Origin: a virus
IMG/VR virus record: IMGVR_UViG_3300020392_000097
Location: 1-21,325 of that record
Length of the DNA: 21,325 nucleotides
Reading direction: 5' to 3' (one strand)
Every line of letters begins with the position of its first letter. Position 1 is the stretch's first letter. Position numbers and translations under genes: made by a program. Below, piece after piece: positions 12,587 through 20,886 of the stretch. The notes below the pieces were generated by a model. It did not search any database and was not told the DNA's origin. It saw only the letters and a list, made by a program, of their open reading frames with translations.

Positions 12587-14695
12587 ATGGCAAGTAAACA
12601 AGTAAATATTGACATCATAGCGAAGGATAAAACCCGACAAGCTATGCAAAGTGCGACAACGAATGTCGACAAAATGAAAAATGCAGTATTTAATTTGCGA
12701 AATGCACTTATAGGATTAGGTGCTGGGGTTGCAATTAAATCTTTTGTTGATGTTGGTAAACAAGTTGAATCTTTACAAATCAGATTAAAATTTTTGTTTG
12801 GAAGTGTCGATGAAGGTGCGAAGGCTTTTGATGTCATGGCTAAGTTTGCTTCTAAAGTACCTTTTAGTTTACAGCAAATCCAACAGGGGGCGGGTAATCT
12901 AGCTGTAGTAAGTAAAAATGCAGAAGAACTTCAAGAAATGCTTCAGATTACAGGAAGAGTTGCTTCTGTTACTGGTTTAGATTTTAGAACTACAGCCGAA
13001 CAAATTCAAAGGTCTTTTTCTGCTGGTGTGGCTAGTGCCGATATTTTTCGTGAAAGAGGTGTTAGAGATTTACTTGGATTTAAAGCTGGTGCAACAGTAA
13101 CAGCAGAAGAAACAGCCGAAGCATTTAGAAGGGTTTTTGGTGCAAATGGTAGGTTTGCAAACGCTACAAGTGACTTAGCCAATACATTAGAAGGCAGACT
13201 TTCAATGATTGGCGATAAGTTTTTTAACTTTCAAAAAGTTGTGGCTGAACAATTCTTTGTAGGATTAAAAAGAGAATTTGGGGCATTAGATAAAGCCCTT
13301 GAGGACAATCAAAAAACTATTGATGACATTGCGAAATCTATTGGTGAAGGTTTATCCACAGCAGTTATAAAAGCTGGTGAAGCAGTAAGATTTATTAAAG
13401 ATAACTTTGAAATATTAAAGGCACTTGGTATAGCGATAGTAGTCGGTAAAATTGCAACCGCTTTTCTTAATTTAGCAGTAGCGATAGGAAAAGCAAGGAT
13501 AGCTTTATTAGCTTTTGGAACAGTTGCAAGAACATCAATTATTGGGGCTTTTGTTGGTATTTCTACCGCTATTTTATTAATGAATGATGCAATGGCAAAA
13601 GGTGTAAAACCAACAAATACATTAAATGATTTGTTAAGAAGAAAAAAATTATTAGATGAACAATTAGCAAAAAGCGGAAATGTTGTAAGCAATACTTTAA
13701 AAAACCAAGTGAAATTTATAGACTTACAAATTCAAAAAATAAAAGATGCTGAAACAGCCCGTGCTATGGAAGAAGCTGGAATTAAAAGAATAATTGTCGA
13801 AACGGGCAAACATACAGATGCAATTATATTACAAGCAAAAGCCCTTGATGCTTTAAAAAATGCAAAACCAAAACCCACAGATGGAACAGCTTTAGGAATT
13901 GATGCCAGTTTACCAAGTGTCAAGCCACAAGCATTAATAGATGAAGAAAAATTAGATGCTGTAAAACAAATGGCAAAACTTGAAATGGATATTATGACTC
14001 AGCTTCATAATGACAAAATTAAATCAATAATGGAGAATGATGAATTACAAGCTGAACTTGATAGAATAAGAGCAGATAAAAAAATACAACTTGCACACGA
14101 TACAGCACGAAAAGAATTAGAAATTCAAAAACAAGTTATGTCACAAACTATGCAATTATTAAAAGCTGGTAGGGCTGGTGAAATAAATGTTGAAAAATTA
14201 ACAGGTGAACAAAAAACTGATTTAGCAGTTAAGGTTGGAAGGGAAGCATTAGCCGAAATGGCAAGACATAATGAAAAAGCATTTAAATTAAACAAGGCTT
14301 TTAATTTGGCAGAAGCTATAATGTCCACAGCTAGAGGTGTTGCTAAAGCATTGCCGAATATACCATTAGCCATTGCAATAGGTGCTTTAGGTGCGGTTCA
14401 AATAGCCACGATTGCTAAAACAAAATATCAAGGAAGAAGGCTTGGCGGTAGAATGAACAGGGGTGAGCCTTACATGGTAGGTGAAGCTGGTGCAGAAATG
14501 GTTGTTCCCGATGCCCCAAGTACAGTTATACCAAACAGCAAGTTAAATTCAGTAAGTCAGCCCGTTACAGTAAATTTTAATATAAATACTGTAGATGCTA
14601 GAGGTTTTAATGAATTACTGGTAAATAGTAGGGGTACAATAATAAATTTAATAAATAGTGCAGTTAATGAAAAAGGCAAAGTGGCGATAGTATGA
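12587..14695 (+). CDS. Tail tape measure protein
   Basis: 702 residues, mostly helical. N-terminal NIDIIAKDKTRQAMQ with VDKMKNAVFNLRNALIGLG is the usual tape-measure opening. A hydrophobic block (about 275-335) can form the membrane-inserting region. The C-terminal part has a long coiled coil and then LGGRMNRGEPYMVGEAGAEM and VVPDAPSTVIP (about 617-645), a pattern at the C-terminus of many tape measures. Length sets tail length. At the usual ratio of about 0.15 nm per residue this gives a tail of roughly 100 nm. ATG follows the chaperone fusion stop directly (TAA ATG). The end overlaps the next gene by four bases. No peptidase or lysozyme domain recognised. Confidence 0.92.
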   Translation: MASKQVNIDIIAKDKTRQAMQSATTNVDKMKNAVFNLRNALIGLGAGVAIKSFVDVGKQVESLQIRLKFLFGSVDEGAKAFDVMAKFASKVPFSLQQIQQGAGNLAVVSKNAEELQEMLQITGRVASVTGLDFRTTAEQIQRSFSAGVASADIFRERGVRDLLGFKAGATVTAEETAEAFRRVFGANGRFANATSDLANTLEGRLSMIGDKFFNFQKVVAEQFFVGLKREFGALDKALEDNQKTIDDIAKSIGEGLSTAVIKAGEAVRFIKDNFEILKALGIAIVVGKIATAFLNLAVAIGKARIALLAFGTVARTSIIGAFVGISTAILLMNDAMAKGVKPTNTLNDLLRRKKLLDEQLAKSGNVVSNTLKNQVKFIDLQIQKIKDAETARAMEEAGIKRIIVETGKHTDAIILQAKALDALKNAKPKPTDGTALGIDASLPSVKPQALIDEEKLDAVKQMAKLEMDIMTQLHNDKIKSIMENDELQAELDRIRADKKIQLAHDTARKELEIQKQVMSQTMQLLKAGRAGEINVEKLTGEQKTDLAVKVGREALAEMARHNEKAFKLNKAFNLAEAIMSTARGVAKALPNIPLAIAIGALGAVQIATIAKTKYQGRRLGGRMNRGEPYMVGEAGAEMVVPDAPSTVIPNSKLNSVSQPVTVNFNINTVDARGFNELLVNSRGTIINLINSAVNEKGKVAIV

Positions 14696-15300
14696 GTGGT
14701 GCATTACCAAACACAGATTTTACAGCGATTAATCTTAAAAGTAATCAGAAAACTTTGTTTAGTGAAACAGATAGTGGCAAAACTTTTAGAAGGCAAATTC
14801 AAGGTCAGCATTTTAGTTTTACAATACAGTATCAGCCAATGACACGGGCAGATTTTGCCCCGATACAGGCTTTTATTATGAAACAAAGGTCAAGAAAAGA
14901 AAATTTTACAGTTACTTTTCCCAGTTATTTCAATGCTTTAGGAAATGAAACTGGCACATTACTTGTCAATGGAAGCCATGCGGTTGCAGATACTACAATA
15001 GCCATAGATGGTTTTGCTGGTGATGGTGCTGGTAGATTGAAAGCTGGTGATTTTATTAAATTTGCACATGATAAAGTTTACATGGTTGTTGACGATGTAA
15101 CTTCTTCAAGCAATTCTGCAACAGTAACAATAGAACCACCATTAAGGGAAGCATTAGCGGACAATAGTGCGGTCACTTATGATAGTGTGCCATTTACAGT
15201 ATATTTAACAAGTGATGTTCAAGAATTTAACACAAATTCAAATGATAAAAATGGTAATTTACTTTTTTCTTATGAATTTGATGTTCGAGAAAGTTTATAG
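14692..15300 (+). CDS. Distal tail protein (putative)
   Basis: 202 residues, beta-rich, directly after the tape measure. The segment SFTIQYQPMTRADFAPIQAF followed by KQRSRKENFTVTFP resembles a family of tail-tip proteins of marine siphophages (Y-x-P-M-T-R-x-x-F-A-P then a short strand), which I recognise from memory without a firm family name. It likely forms the ring at the tube end. Start overlaps the previous stop (ATGA), stop overlaps the next GTG (TAGTG). Confidence 0.65.
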   Translation: MSGALPNTDFTAINLKSNQKTLFSETDSGKTFRRQIQGQHFSFTIQYQPMTRADFAPIQAFIMKQRSRKENFTVTFPSYFNALGNETGTLLVNGSHAVADTTIAIDGFAGDGAGRLKAGDFIKFAHDKVYMVVDDVTSSSNSATVTIEPPLREALADNSAVTYDSVPFTVYLTSDVQEFNTNSNDKNGNLLFSYEFDVRESL

Positions 15301-15866
15301 TGGCTAGAGGTCTATCAAGTGCGGTAAAAACAGAACTAGCAACAGGTAATATTGAACCTGTTATGTTAGTTGAATTAGGTTTTGGCACACCTGTTTATTT
15401 AACCAATGCAAGTTTTAATATTGTTTCAAATGTTTCGGGTTCATCAAGAACTTATTTAGCAAATGGACATTTAAGAGGAATAACAAATATTAGTGAAACA
15501 AATCAGCCAACAAAAAACAGTTTATCATTAAGTCTTTCGGGTGTTGACCAAACATATGTATCACTTGTTTTAAATGAAAATGTTATTAATGATGATGTCT
15601 TTATATACAGGGGTTTTTTAGATTCAAATATGGCACTAATAGCCAATCCTTTTTTACTTTTTTACGGAACGATTGACCAGTTTAAAATTACAGATACGAC
15701 ACAAACAGCAAGTGTAGTTTTAACAATTACTTCACATTGGGCTAATTTTTCCAAAACTAGCGGGAGGACAACAACAGATAATTCACAAAAAAGATTTTTT
15801 AGTTCAGATAAAGGCATGGAGTTTTCTGCCCTTACTGTAAGAGATATTAAATGGGGTAGGGTATGA
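15300..15866 (+). CDS. Tail-tip hub protein, DUF2163-like
   Basis: 188 residues with GTG start at 15300 overlapping the upstream stop by one base; no closer ATG is in frame nearby. N-terminal MARGLSSAVKTELATGNIEP with VMLVELGFG and the C-terminal SQKRFFSSDKGMEFSALTV then WGR match the general DUF2163/GTA gp13-like pattern (tail hub component next to J). Stop overlaps the next gene by four bases (ATGA). Call based on pattern and on order: tape measure, distal tail, this gene, acetyltransferase, J-like protein. Confidence 0.6.
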   Translation: MARGLSSAVKTELATGNIEPVMLVELGFGTPVYLTNASFNIVSNVSGSSRTYLANGHLRGITNISETNQPTKNSLSLSLSGVDQTYVSLVLNENVINDDVFIYRGFLDSNMALIANPFLLFYGTIDQFKITDTTQTASVVLTITSHWANFSKTSGRTTTDNSQKRFFSSDKGMEFSALTVRDIKWGRV

Positions 15867-16306
15867 CAAGCGTGCATTTATACCAAGCAGAAAAAAAAGA
15901 TTTTCAAAACATTTATGATTTATTGGTAGAGTTTAAAGAAGTTGATTTAGTAGACCTAAATTTTCCCGATATTGATAAAGGTAAACTCACAACTTTTATT
16001 AATACAATATTACAAAAGGGAAAAATTATTCTTTTAAAAGATTTAGACAAAAATGAACTAATAGGCTGTTGTATATTTCACAAATCAGAATTTTGGTTCA
16101 GTAAAGGGCAAATGATAAATATTCATGTAATTTACATAAAGAAAAATTTTAGAAATTATAAACTTGTAAAAACTATGATTGAAAGCGTGAAAAAAATTGC
16201 AAATGGATTGCCGATTGTTTTGGGAGTAACAACAGGCTTACAAATAGACCCAGTATTTAAAAAACTAGGATTTGAAAATATGGGTAGTAACTGGAGATTG
16301 CTCTAA
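15863..16306 (+). CDS. GNAT-like N-acetyltransferase in tail-tip operon
   Basis: 147 residues. Fits the GNAT order: N-terminal helices (KKDFQNIYDLLVEF), strands with GKIILLKDLDKNELIGCCIF, then motif-A strand INIHVIYIKKNFRNYKLVKTMI and C-terminal LQIDPVFKKLGFENMG with the K-x-G-F motif. The acetyl-CoA loop reads RNYKLVKT where most GNATs have a Gly (R/Q-x-x-G-x-G/A), so cofactor binding may be altered. In gene transfer agents and many siphophages this slot, between the DUF2163-like hub and the J-like protein, holds an NlpC/P60 peptidase, so the acetyltransferase is a substitution. Fully overlapped starts on both sides (ATGA, and TAA directly before the next ATG) show it belongs to the operon. 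Target unknown. Confidence 0.75.
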   Translation: MTSVHLYQAEKKDFQNIYDLLVEFKEVDLVDLNFPDIDKGKLTTFINTILQKGKIILLKDLDKNELIGCCIFHKSEFWFSKGQMINIHVIYIKKNFRNYKLVKTMIESVKKIANGLPIVLGVTTGLQIDPVFKKLGFENMGSNWRLL

Positions 16307-19300
16307 ATGTGCGGATTTGTTGGAGATATTATTGATGGCATTGTCGATATTATCGAAGATGTTGTCGAAATTGTTGTTGATGTTGTCGAAGATGTTATCG
16401 GTTGGCTTGTTCCAATGCCCGATATCCCCGAATTTGGTGATAATTTTGCAGAGCAACAGGCAAAAGGTGTTTTGGTCAATAAATTCACCGCAAATGCACA
16501 TATTCCTATAGTTTACGGAACAAGAAAAGTCGGTGGTAATGTTGTATTTTTGCAAACATCGGGAACAGATAATCAATATCTTTATATGGCTATTGTTTTA
16601 AGTGAAGGCGAAATAAACGATATAACAAAAATATTTGTTAATGATAAAGAGGTAACTTTTAGCGGGGATTTACAAGACAATGTTCAAAGAACTGTCGCAA
16701 GTAGTGATGTAAATTTCTTTGATAGTTCAAGTTTGATAACTGTAGAACCACATTATGGAACAGATAGCCAAACAGCTTCATCATTATTATCAACCTTAAC
16801 TTCATGGACAAGCAACCACAGATTAAGAGGTCTAGCTTATTTAGCAATTCGATTTGAATGGAACGCTGATAAATTTGGTTCATTACCAACTGTTCAAGCT
16901 ATTGTAGAGGGAAGAAAAATATATAATCCAAACTTAGACAGCACAGTTACAGGCGGAAGTGGTAGTCACAGAAAAGATGACAGCACTACATGGGAATATT
17001 CAGATAATCCAATACTTCAACTATTAGATTATTTAAGAAATGAAAGATTTGGTATGGGTATACCTAACAGCTATTTTGACAGTAATTTTGCAGATTGGCA
17101 AACCGCAACAGATGTTTGCGATACAAATATAACCCCGTTCAGCGGTGCAAGTCAGATTCATTTGATGGATAGCCATACTGTTGTAGATACATCGGTCAAA
17201 GCAATAGATAATGTGAAAAACTTTGTTAGGGGTTCAAGGTCATACTTAGATTTTAGTTCGGGTGTATATAATATTTTAGTAGAAACAAGCGGTTCGGCTT
17301 CTATTTCTTTAACTGAAGATAATATTATCAATGGCATTAGTATTCAAAGTAAGAATAAAAACTCAAGATATAATAGGGTTATTGTAAGTTTCATAAATCC
17401 CGATAAAAACTTTCAATCAGATACAGCACAATTCCCACCAGTAGACGAAACTGGTTTGGCAAGTGCAGACCAACACGCTACTATGAAAACAGCAGATGGC
17501 GGGTTGCTTTTAGAAGGTAGGTTTGATTTTTCCATGTTTACAAGCCCATATCAAGCCCAAGAAATGGCAGAAATCATTTTAAGGCGGTCTAGGTCAAGTT
17601 TAGATATATCGCTCACAGCAGACGCTACAGCCCTTGACTTGTCTATTGGAGATATTGTGAATGTTACCCATGCAACACCAGCATTTTCAGCAAAGCCATT
17701 TAGGGTTCAAGGTTTGACTATAAATTCAGACCATACAGTAAGTTTACAATGTTCAGAACATCAAGATAGTTTTTATACATTTGGAACACAACAAGAAGTG
17801 CCAACAATACCCGATACAGTTTTACCAAATCCTTTTAGTGTATTACCACCAGCAAGTTTGACTTTAGATGATGAATTAGTCGAATATGCAGACGGAATTG
17901 TTATAACAAGATTGTTAATAACTATTGGTGCTTCAACGGATTTATTTGTCGATAACTACGAAGTTCAAATCAAACAAACTTTAGACCCAAGCGGTAATGC
18001 TGTAAGCGATGAATTTAGAGAAATAGCAGTTGGAAAAATACTTGAATATCAACATCTTAATGTTATTGATGGTGCAACATACCAAGTTAGAGCAAGGGCA
18101 GTAAATACGATTGGTTCAAAAAGCACATTTATTTCTACAACAAGGGTTATCATCGGTGGTGTTGATGCCCCTAGTAATGTTGAAGATTTTGCGGTTGAAC
18201 TACATGGACAAGACCATTTAAAATTAACTTGGACACCGCCTTCTGCAAATAGTGATTTAGATATTTCTTTTTATGAAATTAGATATCAAAATGTGACAAC
18301 TGGTGCAAACTGGTTAAATTCAACAAATCTTGTTCGATGTCCTAGAAGAAAATGTGATAATGCAATCGTACCCGCAAGAGTAGGTTCATATCTAATAAAG
18401 GCAGTAGATAAAAACGGAAATACTTCCGCAGAAGCTACAATTATTTCAACCAATATTTCAGCTATACAAGCATATCAGCAAATATCAACTTTTTCAGAAA
18501 TACCCAATACATTTACAGCATTAGACCAAATGGACACAAGTTTCCCATTAGCTGTAAAAGTAGATGCTTCGGGCGATACTGTTTTAACCCTTGATACTGT
18601 TACAAATTTTGACGATACAGTTGGAAATTTTGATAGCCCAACAGGTGATTTTGAATTAGGCGGAACAGATTCAACATCAAACCCTAATTTTAATAATTCA
18701 AATAGAGATTCTAAAGGGTTTTATAATTTTATAAACTCATTAACACTTCCTCAAATATATGACGGGAATGTTGAGCCAAGTATTACACTTGATGCAGAAA
18801 ACCCTTATGATTTGTTTGATAGTGGTCGGGGTGCATTGTTTTTTGATTCAGCAAAAGCCCCTTTTGATGGTACAGAACAAATTCACGCTTTTCATAGGGT
18901 GCAAATTGCAACATCAACAACATCATTAGCAGATTGCACAAATTTCGGTGACATTAGTCAATCAGCAACATTTAAATTTAAATTTGCTAAATTTAGATTA
19001 AAATTGACAAATGACGATAATCAAACTTCTAGCAATGTAAAACAAATTGATATAAAATTGAACATGGAAGAAAGAACTTTTGCGGAGAATGATTTGCAAA
19101 CTTCAAGCGGAACAAAAACAATTACATATACAAATCCATTTTATGCAGTTCCAGCGATAGGAATTTCTGCACAAAATATGTCAACAGGTGATGTTTTTAC
19201 AATAAGTTCTAAAACAGTAAATGGCTTTACAATAGCTTTTGCAAACTCAAGTGGCGGGGCTGTTGATAGAACTTTTGATTACATTGCTAAAGGTTATGGT

Positions 19301-19315
19301 TTGCAAAGTAGTTAA
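16307..19315 (+). CDS. Tail tip/host specificity protein, J-like
   Basis: 1002 residues. An unusual acidic-aliphatic repeat (residues 7-31: DIIDGIVDIIEDVVEIVVD and on) opens the protein. Then KGVLVNKFTANAHIPIVYGT (54-72) is the signature of J-like tail-tip proteins in marine siphophages, followed by GGNVVFLQTSG and the hub domains. Two fibronectin type III-like domains lie at about 510-615 and 617-715 (APSNVEDFAVELHGQDHLKL, LTWTPP, FYEIRYQ). The C-terminus is a beta-rich region ending FDYIAKGYG. It would bind the host receptor and form the tail baseplate hub. GGAGA at 16293-16297 precedes the ATG. No lysozyme or peptidase domain recognised. Confidence 0.9.
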   Translation: MCGFVGDIIDGIVDIIEDVVEIVVDVVEDVIGWLVPMPDIPEFGDNFAEQQAKGVLVNKFTANAHIPIVYGTRKVGGNVVFLQTSGTDNQYLYMAIVLSEGEINDITKIFVNDKEVTFSGDLQDNVQRTVASSDVNFFDSSSLITVEPHYGTDSQTASSLLSTLTSWTSNHRLRGLAYLAIRFEWNADKFGSLPTVQAIVEGRKIYNPNLDSTVTGGSGSHRKDDSTTWEYSDNPILQLLDYLRNERFGMGIPNSYFDSNFADWQTATDVCDTNITPFSGASQIHLMDSHTVVDTSVKAIDNVKNFVRGSRSYLDFSSGVYNILVETSGSASISLTEDNIINGISIQSKNKNSRYNRVIVSFINPDKNFQSDTAQFPPVDETGLASADQHATMKTADGGLLLEGRFDFSMFTSPYQAQEMAEIILRRSRSSLDISLTADATALDLSIGDIVNVTHATPAFSAKPFRVQGLTINSDHTVSLQCSEHQDSFYTFGTQQEVPTIPDTVLPNPFSVLPPASLTLDDELVEYADGIVITRLLITIGASTDLFVDNYEVQIKQTLDPSGNAVSDEFREIAVGKILEYQHLNVIDGATYQVRARAVNTIGSKSTFISTTRVIIGGVDAPSNVEDFAVELHGQDHLKLTWTPPSANSDLDISFYEIRYQNVTTGANWLNSTNLVRCPRRKCDNAIVPARVGSYLIKAVDKNGNTSAEATIISTNISAIQAYQQISTFSEIPNTFTALDQMDTSFPLAVKVDASGDTVLTLDTVTNFDDTVGNFDSPTGDFELGGTDSTSNPNFNNSNRDSKGFYNFINSLTLPQIYDGNVEPSITLDAENPYDLFDSGRGALFFDSAKAPFDGTEQIHAFHRVQIATSTTSLADCTNFGDISQSATFKFKFAKFRLKLTNDDNQTSSNVKQIDIKLNMEERTFAENDLQTSSGTKTITYTNPFYAVPAIGISAQNMSTGDVFTISSKTVNGFTIAFANSSGGAVDRTFDYIAKGYGLQSS

Positions 19316-19335
19316 AAAAAAGGTATAAAAATATT

Positions 19336-19650
19336 ATGGCACAAGTATCAGATGTAAGTTTAGCCAATCAAGGCTTCAGCAGTTTTAGAACTGAACTTAA
19401 CAATATTTTATCTGCTCTTAATAGTTCGCATATAGGAAGTTCAGCCCCTAGTTCGGTAACTACAGGCACAATATGGGTTGATAATGGCACAAGCGGAGTT
19501 TTAAAAGTAAAAATAAATGATGGTTCAGATAATGTTGAATTATTTCAAATTAATATAAGTAGTAATGCAATTTCAAGTAATATGTCGGTTACGGGAACAA
19601 TTTCGGAAACAGACCCAAATGCACTACCTTTAGCAATAGCACTTGGATAA
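19336..19650 (+). CDS. Small virion-associated protein (fibre-type)
   Basis: 104 residues. The N-terminal VSDVSLANQGFSSFRTELNN followed by ILSALNSSHIGSSAPSS and TTGTIWVDN is a pattern common in small tail-side proteins of marine phages (head or tail appendage, annotated variously as tail fibre or structural). The GTIWVDN turn and following strands suggest a small beta domain. Weak ribosome site (AAGG about 13 bases upstream). Function as a structural appendage is inferred. Confidence 0.6.
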   Translation: MAQVSDVSLANQGFSSFRTELNNILSALNSSHIGSSAPSSVTTGTIWVDNGTSGVLKVKINDGSDNVELFQINISSNAISSNMSVTGTISETDPNALPLAIALG

Positions 19651-19659
19651 GGGGGATAA

Positions 19660-20010
19660 ATGGCAAATACATTTAAAGTTAAAACAAATGGGGCAATGCC
19701 CGCAAGTGCGGGAACACCGCTAACCCTTTACACAGTACCCAATTCAACAACAACAGTTGTAATAGGATTGTTACTTTGTAATATTCACACAGCAACAGTT
19801 ACAGTAGATGTTCAACTTGTTTCAGATACATCAGACACAGAAACAAACGAAACAGTTTTATTAGCAAAAGATGTTTCAATACCAGTTGGTTCAACATTAG
19901 AACTTTTAACGGGTGGTAAAGTTGTTGTTCAAGCAACAGATGTTTTAAAAATTGATTGTAGTGTAGCTGGAAAAATTGATGCTACATTAAGTATTTTAGA
20001 AATTACATAG
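19660..20010 (+). CDS. Small beta-rich virion protein
   Basis: 116 residues, Thr/Val-rich beta protein (PLTLYTVPNSTTTVVIGLLLC, DVQLVSDTSD, STLELLTGGKVVVQATDVLKI). The pattern, with a Y-T-V-P-x-x-T-x-x-V-V-I core, is typical of small structural or appendage proteins in marine phages. Strong ribosome site AAGGGGG at 19649-19655. No enzymatic motif. Probably decorates the virion or fibre. Confidence 0.6.
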   Translation: MANTFKVKTNGAMPASAGTPLTLYTVPNSTTTVVIGLLLCNIHTATVTVDVQLVSDTSDTETNETVLLAKDVSIPVGSTLELLTGGKVVVQATDVLKIDCSVAGKIDATLSILEIT

Positions 20011-20017
20011 GTGTAAT

Positions 20018-20575
20018 ATGGGATTTATCGGAGTACAACCAGCAACAGTTCCTTTAACATCATCAGATATTACAGATGGTATTATAACAACAGCTAAGAT
20101 TGCAGATGATGCAGTAGGAAATACAAAATTAGATTTAACAGCAAATTATGCTTTTACTGGAACTATAACTGGTGCAGGTAAACTTGGACAAGTCTTAACA
20201 CAAACGCCAACAAGTTCACAAACTTCTGCAACAAGTAGTTATGTTGATAGTGGTCTAAGTATTAATATTACACCTGCTTCAACTTCAAGTACAATATTAG
20301 TAATGGCTGTTCATAATGCACAAAATTCAGCCAATAATACTGGGGTGCATATTAGATGTTTTAGAGATTCTACACAAATAGGTGGTGGTAGGAGTGATGA
20401 CTTAGCTTTTTGGGTAGCAGGTGCTTACAACCATGATGGATATCCAGTTATTATATTAGATTCTCCAAACACAACAAGTCAAGTTACTTATAAAACAGAT
20501 TTTAAAGCATTTAATGGTGGAACAGCTTATTTAAATCATAATTCAACAATGGTGTTACAAGAAATATTAGGTTAA
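20018..20575 (+). CDS. Tail fibre protein
   Basis: 185 residues. N-terminal FIGVQPATVPLTSSDITDGI and TTAKIADDAVGNTKLDLTAN is a fibre N-terminus common in marine phages (attachment motif followed by a trimerising repeat region). The C-terminal domain (residues about 60-185) is beta-rich, with STILVMAVHNAQN and GVHIRCFRDSTQIGGG. It is the only gene with GCA-GGT codon pairs and contains all GCAGG/CCTGC pentamers seen in the window (near 20176, 20271 and 20418), suggesting different ancestry from its neighbours. AGGTG at 20009-20013 precedes ATG. Likely receptor-binding. Confidence 0.7.
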   Translation: MGFIGVQPATVPLTSSDITDGIITTAKIADDAVGNTKLDLTANYAFTGTITGAGKLGQVLTQTPTSSQTSATSSYVDSGLSINITPASTSSTILVMAVHNAQNSANNTGVHIRCFRDSTQIGGGRSDDLAFWVAGAYNHDGYPVIILDSPNTTSQVTYKTDFKAFNGGTAYLNHNSTMVLQEILG

Positions 20576-20580
20576 AAAAA

Positions 20581-20886
20581 ATGGCAACAATACAAGAAGC
20601 ATTACATGAATTGGGCATTAAAGAATGGGCAATTTTTGGAGAGCCTACAAATGAAACTGAATTTAAATCTATGTTTAAGAAATCACTAGGAGAAGATAAA
20701 AATGGCAGAGCCATATTAAGTTCTAAAGAAACAGATTTTGGTGTTACATGGAAACAAATTCAAGATAAAAAAACTGAATTAGAAAAAGCAGAAATAACTA
20801 AGATAGAAAAAAAGAAATCAGCAAAGTTAAAACTTAAAGATTTAGGTTTAGATGATGAAGAAATTAATGCACTTATAGGACAATAA
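20581..20886 (+). CDS. Tail fibre assembly chaperone-like protein (putative)
   Basis: 101 residues. ALHELGIKEWAIFGEPTNET with EFKSMF and ILSSKETDFGVTWKQIQDK is a pattern I recognise from small proteins placed beside fibre genes in marine phages (G-E-P-T-x-x-x-F, then D-F-G-V-T-W). They are usually annotated as hypothetical or fibre-assembly proteins. The C-terminal half is charged and helical, ending KLKDLGLDDEEINALIG. It lies between two fibre genes, which fits a chaperone role, but this is inference from position. Confidence 0.55.
   Translation: MATIQEALHELGIKEWAIFGEPTNETEFKSMFKKSLGEDKNGRAILSSKETDFGVTWKQIQDKKTELEKAEITKIEKKKSAKLKLKDLGLDDEEINALIGQ

Noticed and set aside
15885-15900. Run of eight A near the start of the acetyltransferase gene, a possible slippage site.
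   Set aside because: The frame is continuous and complete, and neither shifted frame continues to a useful length.
16307-16324. J-like protein begins MCGFVG, like the Cys1 start of class II glutamine amidotransferases.
   Set aside because: The next residues are an acidic-aliphatic helix and then tail-tip domains. No amidotransferase motif follows, so the likeness is chance.
19316-20580. Looked for terminators or promoters between the fibre genes.
   Set aside because: The gaps are 2 to 20 bases long and show no hairpin or consensus promoter.
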